DNA from: CAZMCC01 sp964564695
Lineage (GTDB): Bacteria > Planctomycetota > Phycisphaerae > Phycisphaerales > UBA1924
Direction: 5' to 3'
NCBI GenBank assembly: GCA_964564695.1
Contig: CAZMCC010000089.1
Span: 1-16,309, forward strand
Length of the DNA stretch: 16,309 nucleotides
Below the pieces are notes generated by a model, which was given only the letters and a program-made list of their open reading frames with translations, searched no databases and was not told the origin of the DNA. Shown here piece by piece: positions 13,241-16,309 of the stretch. Position 1 is the stretch's first letter, and each line of letters opens with the position of its first letter. The translations under genes were made by a program, and so were the position numbers.

Positions 13241-13245
13241 AGGAG
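13241..13245 (+). promoter_or_regulatory. Shine-Dalgarno AGGAG for the hydrolase
   Basis: AGGAG lies seven bases before the ATG at 13253. It selects this start over an in-frame start at 13196, which would run through the stem-loop and put extra residues ahead of the signal peptide. Confidence 0.6.
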
Positions 13246-13252
13246 ATCACCG

Positions 13253-15187
13253 ATGTCACGGCGGGCACTCTCGACGGCGCTGGCCATGTGGGTCTTGGTG
13301 GTGGTGGGCGTCTTCGGCTTCGCGCCCGATGCGCAGGCCCAGGACACAAAGCCGGCGTCGGACGCTCAGGCCGAGGTCAGAGGCCCGCTCGAGCGCTGGG
13401 CGGGCACGATCTTCCTTCCGAACAACGTCAAGCTCGACTTCACGTTGCACGTGCAGCGCGTGCAGGACCGCCAGACCGCCAAGCTGAGCATCCCGGCGCA
13501 GGGGCTGAACTTGGCGCGGCTGCGCGACGTCAAACGCGACACCGGCACGCTTGAGTTCACGCTCGCCGAGCCCAACCCGCAGCCGGCGTGGGCGATGTTC
13601 AAGCTCTCAGTTGCCGAGCGCGACGCGGGTGGTGTCGTGCTCGACGGTCCCGGGAAGGCCGGGGGCACGATGACCCAGGCGGGACAGACATTCCCCGTGA
13701 AGATGGAACTGCTCGCCGAGGGCGAGGCCGATCGGGCCGGGCTCAAAGACGGCGCAGCGGCTGCGACCGACATGCCGGGCGACCGGTGGGAGGGCGGCGT
13801 CGATCTGCCCGGCGGCGTGAACCTCGGCATGAACATCCGGCTGGTCGCGGCGAAGGGCGGCGTGCCTTCGTCGGGGACCATGTCGATCCCGATGCAGGGG
13901 CTCGTGGACGGCGCGCTCAACGACGTCGTCGTTGAGCCCGAGCGGCTGCGGTTCGTGCTCCGGGCCGGCTCGACCGAGGCAACCTGGGCGAAGTTTGACC
14001 TGAAGATTTCGGCTGACGGCGCGAACGCCGACGGCACCATGAACCAGATGGGCCAGACGTTCCCCGCCAAGTTCCGCAAACTTGGCGCCGGCGAGGCGGT
14101 AGCGACCATGAAGCGCCCGCAGGAGCCCAAGCCGCCGTTCCCGTACGAGTCGCAGGATGTGACGTTCCGCAACGAGAAGGCGAACATCACGCTCGCGGGG
14201 ACGCTGACGATGCCCAAGGGCGCGGGGCAGTTCCCGGGCGCGGTCATGATCACGGGCTCGGGCCCGCAGGACCGCGACGAGACGCTGGTGGGGCACAAGC
14301 CGTTCCTCGTGATCGCGGACTACCTCGCGCGCAATGGCGTCGCGGTGCTGCGGTTCGACGACCGCGGCGTGGGCAAGAGCGAGGGCAACTTCGCGGTGGC
14401 CACGAGCGCGGACTTCGCCGGTGACGCGAAGAGCGCAATCGCGTTCATGCAGACCCGGTCGGAGATCCGCACCGGCGGCGTCGGGCTCATCGGGCACAGC
14501 GAGGGCGGGCTCGTCACGAGCCTTGTCGCGGGGGATCCGGCGGCCGCGGGCGGTGCGAAGGCCGGCGTGGCGTGGATCGTGATGCTCGCGGGCCCGGGCG
14601 TGTCCGGCAGCGAGATCATGATCGACCAGGCGTCGCGGATGTCGGCCCCCGACGACGCGGACGCGGCGAAGGTGAAGGCCGCGGAGGACGCGGCGCGGCT
14701 GGCGGTGGAGCTGATCGTCAAGGATGCGCCGCAGGAGGAAGTGCGGACGGCGGTGCGCAAGCTCGTGGATGCGCAGGTGGAGATGGGGGGCGAAGAGGCG
14801 AAGAAGGCCGTGGGCGATGCGGGCGGCGTCGAGTCGATGACCGACCAGGCGATGTCGGCCCTGACGTCGGAGTGGTTCCGGTACTTCCTCAAGTACGATC
14901 CGGGCGCGGACCTGTCGCGGATCAAGGTGCCGCTGCTGGCGCTCAACGGGGCGCTCGACATGCAGGTGCGTCCGGACGTGAACCTCGCGGGCGTAGACAG
15001 GGCGCTCAAGGCGGGCGGCAACGCCGACTACACGGTGCTCAAGCTCGACGGCCTCAACCACCTGTTCCAGACGGCGAAGACGGGGAAGTTCGACGAGTAT
15101 GCGACGATCGAGGAGACGGTGTCGCCGACGGCGCTTGAGGTGATGACGAAGTGGATTCGGGCGCGGACCGGGCTGGACAAGAAATAA
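13253..15187 (+). CDS. Secreted alpha/beta hydrolase with duplicated N-terminal domain
   Basis: A 644-residue exported serine hydrolase. A signal peptide (RRALSTALAMWVLVVVGVF core) ends at AQA, with cleavage predicted after residue 29. Two homologous domains of about 105 residues follow. Repeat 1 (49-159) and repeat 2 (179-282) share W-x-G at their start, SIPxQGL, W-(A)-(M/K)-F-(K/D)-L and TMxQxGQTFPxK before a GEA end. The C-terminal half (about 295-640) is an alpha/beta hydrolase: strand and turn with ITGSGPQDRDE, the RFDDRGVGKSEG block, the nucleophile elbow GHSEGG with S416, the acid D569 in NGALDMQV, and H603 in GLNHLFQ. A helical cap of roughly 110 residues sits between nucleophile and acid. 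It resembles the S33/dienelactone-hydrolase-like esterases, but the substrate is unknown. It has its own Shine-Dalgarno and sits behind a hairpin, so it is probably monocistronic. Confidence 0.9.
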   Translation: MSRRALSTALAMWVLVVVGVFGFAPDAQAQDTKPASDAQAEVRGPLERWAGTIFLPNNVKLDFTLHVQRVQDRQTAKLSIPAQGLNLARLRDVKRDTGTLEFTLAEPNPQPAWAMFKLSVAERDAGGVVLDGPGKAGGTMTQAGQTFPVKMELLAEGEADRAGLKDGAAAATDMPGDRWEGGVDLPGGVNLGMNIRLVAAKGGVPSSGTMSIPMQGLVDGALNDVVVEPERLRFVLRAGSTEATWAKFDLKISADGANADGTMNQMGQTFPAKFRKLGAGEAVATMKRPQEPKPPFPYESQDVTFRNEKANITLAGTLTMPKGAGQFPGAVMITGSGPQDRDETLVGHKPFLVIADYLARNGVAVLRFDDRGVGKSEGNFAVATSADFAGDAKSAIAFMQTRSEIRTGGVGLIGHSEGGLVTSLVAGDPAAAGGAKAGVAWIVMLAGPGVSGSEIMIDQASRMSAPDDADAAKVKAAEDAARLAVELIVKDAPQEEVRTAVRKLVDAQVEMGGEEAKKAVGDAGGVESMTDQAMSALTSEWFRYFLKYDPGADLSRIKVPLLALNGALDMQVRPDVNLAGVDRALKAGGNADYTVLKLDGLNHLFQTAKTGKFDEYATIEETVSPTALEVMTKWIRARTGLDKK

Positions 15188-15190
15188 CGG

Positions 15191-16087
15191 TCAGGCCAGC
15201 AGGTCGATCACGCCCGCGGCGCCGAGCACGCAGCTCACGATCCCGTTGAGCGTGAAGAAGGCCATTTCGAGCCCGGCTTCGCCGCGCTTGGCGAGCACGG
15301 CGTGTTCGGTGATGAGCAGCACGCCGACGGCGGCGACGCCCGCGCCGAACATCATGCCGAAGCGGGGTTCGACGATCGCGGCCGTGACGAGCAGGGCGAA
15401 CGCGCCCGCGTGCAGCGCGCGGCTGATCCAGATGGCCCGCCTGGGGCCGAGGCGCGAGGGGACGCTGTGCAGGCCGGCGGTGCGGTCGAAGTCGACGTCC
15501 TGCAGCGCGTAGATCACGTCGAAGCCGGCGACCCAGAGCAGGACCATGCCGGCGATGAACCACAGGGCGGGTGTGCGGGAGAGAGCCGTGGGGTCGACGG
15601 CGATCGCGGCGGCGACGGGCGAGATTGCCAGGGCCGAGCCGAGGAAGACGTGGCACAGGGCGGTGAAGCGCTTCGTGAATGAGTAGAGCGCGATCCAGCC
15701 CAGCACGGGGACGCTGAGCATCAGCGGCCACCAGTTGGCGTTGAGGACGCCGAAGGCGGCGCAGGCGCCGATGAAGCCGAGTGCGGCGGCGGCGGTGAAC
15801 ATGCCCGCGGTGCGGACGCTCAGGCGACCGCTGGCGAGGGCGCGCCGGGCCGTGCGGGCGTTGGCGGCGTCGATCCGGCGGTCGGCGAGGCGGTTCACCA
15901 TCATCGCCCAGGTGCGGGCGCAGACCATGCACACGACCACGAGGGCAAGGACGCCGGCGAAGGAGCCCCAGGTCATGGCCTCCGGGCGGGCCAGGAACGC
16001 ACCGAGGGCCGCGAAGGGCAGGGCGAAGACGGAGTGGGCGAGCTTGATGTCGGCCGCGGCGGTTCGGACCGCGGTGAGGGTGGGCAT
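15191..16087 (-). CDS. mqnP: UbiA-family prenyltransferase, probably menaquinone (futalosine) pathway
   Basis: A 298-residue integral membrane enzyme that attaches a polyprenyl chain to an aromatic acid. The first Asp-rich motif is NRLADRRID (N65, D69, D73), followed by the family phrase TARRALASG. The second is YALQDVDFD (Y193, D197, D199/D201), followed by GLHSVPSRLG. That phrase is characteristic of the UbiA-like group linked to the futalosine menaquinone route (MqnP) rather than true 4-hydroxybenzoate UbiA. About eight or nine hydrophobic segments are present, as in the family. No other mqn gene lies in the window, so the pathway is inferred from motifs. The ATG at 16087 gives the usual short N-terminus before the KLAHSVFALPFA helix. 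It converges on the hydrolase with only three bases between stop codons. Confidence 0.88.
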   Translation of the reverse strand: MPTLTAVRTAAADIKLAHSVFALPFAALGAFLARPEAMTWGSFAGVLALVVVCMVCARTWAMMVNRLADRRIDAANARTARRALASGRLSVRTAGMFTAAAALGFIGACAAFGVLNANWWPLMLSVPVLGWIALYSFTKRFTALCHVFLGSALAISPVAAAIAVDPTALSRTPALWFIAGMVLLWVAGFDVIYALQDVDFDRTAGLHSVPSRLGPRRAIWISRALHAGAFALLVTAAIVEPRFGMMFGAGVAAVGVLLITEHAVLAKRGEAGLEMAFFTLNGIVSCVLGAAGVIDLLA

Positions 16088-16093
16088 GGCGAG

Positions 16094-16123
16094 AGGGTAG
16101 TAGATGGACGATCAGACGTACAA
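16094..16123 (-). promoter_or_regulatory. Candidate leaderless promoter of mqnP
   Basis: On the minus strand TTGTAC (16118-16123) and TACCCT (16094-16099) are 18 bases apart, and only six bases separate the second from the ATG. Transcription would then start at or next to the initiation codon. No Shine-Dalgarno is present, in keeping with a leaderless message. A dyad GACGT-ACA-ACGTC (16115-16127) overlaps the -35 and could be an operator. Both hexamers are weak matches. Confidence 0.3.
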
Positions 16124-16130
16124 CGTCCTC

Positions 16131-16158
16131 CCCCGCGCGTGCTCGGCAGGACGCGGGG
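16131..16158 (-). terminator. Stem-loop between the dockerin-tail gene and mqnP
   Basis: CCCCGCG (16131-16137) and CGCGGGG (16152-16158) are perfect inverse complements around a 14-base loop. It lies 37 bases past the stop of the upstream minus-strand gene and before the mqnP promoter region, a fitting place for a terminator, though there is no T-run. Confidence 0.35.
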
Positions 16159-16195
16159 CACGCCTGGCCCCATCGCGTTGCGGAGGGGATCTCGC

Positions 16196-16309
16196 TCAGG
16201 TCCCGCAGCCGCCGGCGATGTCCTCGAACCAGGAGTTGATGAACTCGCCGACATCGGGGACCTCTGAACAACCCGGCGCAACCGCCGGGAGTGTTGATGC
16301 GTATCTCTG
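16196..16309 (-). CDS. C-terminal end of a probable GC-type dockerin protein (5' part outside window)
   Basis: An open frame enters from the right edge and ends at a TGA (16196-16198), leaving 37 residues. The tail reads EVPDVGEFINSWFEDIAGGC then GT. The pattern VPD-x-x-x-F-(I/L)-x-x-WF followed shortly by GC matches, as I recall it, the second half of the GC-type dockerin-like domain found at the C-terminus of many exported Phycisphaerae proteins. If so, the missing part should hold a signal peptide, a large extracellular region and the first half of the calcium-binding repeat. The other two frames here give Arg/Pro-rich sequence without such a pattern. The call rests on a short segment. Confidence 0.5.
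   Translation of the reverse strand, partial: QRYASTLPAVAPGCSEVPDVGEFINSWFEDIAGGCGT

Noticed and set aside
13196..13252. Earlier in-frame start for the secreted hydrolase
   Set aside because: It would run through the stem-loop at 13182-13209 and place charged and Pro residues ahead of the signal peptide. The ATG at 13253 has AGGAG at seven bases.
10896..13349. An 817-codon open frame on the minus strand opposite the metal ATPase
   Set aside because: It is the antisense reading of a clear P1B ATPase and has the Arg/His/Leu-rich composition of a shadow.
1..16309. Mobile elements, CRISPR arrays, tRNA and rRNA genes
   Set aside because: No transposase or integrase motifs, no regularly spaced repeats and no recognisable tRNA or rRNA sequence were seen by eye. 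A dedicated scan could still find a divergent small RNA.

Overview
The window looks like a core-genome stretch from a high-GC planctomycete, most likely of the class Phycisphaerae. The signs are a very high GC content with strongly G/C-ending codons, several proteins typical of that phylum (DUF2007-type protein, tandem membrane proteins with a shared RPFIG(S/T)P motif, a PmtA-like methyltransferase, a futalosine-type UbiA prenyltransferase), and a protein tail at the right edge that resembles a GC-type dockerin. The taxon is inferred from protein features only. I see no rRNA, tRNA, CRISPR array, transposase, integrase or phage gene.

Layout. 1-1695 (-): clpC, cut by the left edge. 1696-2165: a long clpC leader with a sigma-54-like promoter match and several inverted repeats. 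2166-3338 (-): exported lipoprotein of unknown function. 3443-4549 (-): holA, the clamp-loader delta subunit. 4734-8085 (+): a tight three-gene unit of two paralogous multi-pass membrane proteins followed by a cytosolic FHA-GAF-histidine kinase. The second membrane gene is thrown out of frame by a nine-C run close to its 3' end. 8205-8858 (+): PmtA-like methyltransferase behind a leader carrying two palindromes. 8871-8990: a 120-bp imperfect inverted-repeat element. 9015-9527 (+): DUF2007-like membrane protein. 9677-10807 (-): gpsA, convergent with it. 11052-13127 (+): P1B-type metal ATPase with a His-rich tail and an unusual CPS motif. 13253-15187 (+): secreted alpha/beta hydrolase with a duplicated N-terminal domain. 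15191-16087 (-): UbiA/MqnP prenyltransferase, convergent with a 3-bp gap. 16196-16309 (-): C-terminal tail of a probable GC-type dockerin protein.

Functional links. clpC and holA are housekeeping (proteolysis, replication). gpsA and the PmtA-like enzyme both bear on phospholipid synthesis but are not co-transcribed. The membrane-pair plus FHA-GAF-kinase unit is the best candidate for an undescribed system: its genes abut, no response regulator or Ser/Thr kinase lies beside it, and the membrane proteins have no function I can assign. The metal ATPase stands alone, without a regulator gene beside it.

Limits: everything here comes from reading the sequence. Family names rest on motifs and overall resemblance, promoter and hairpin calls on visual matches, and no folding energy or database search was run.
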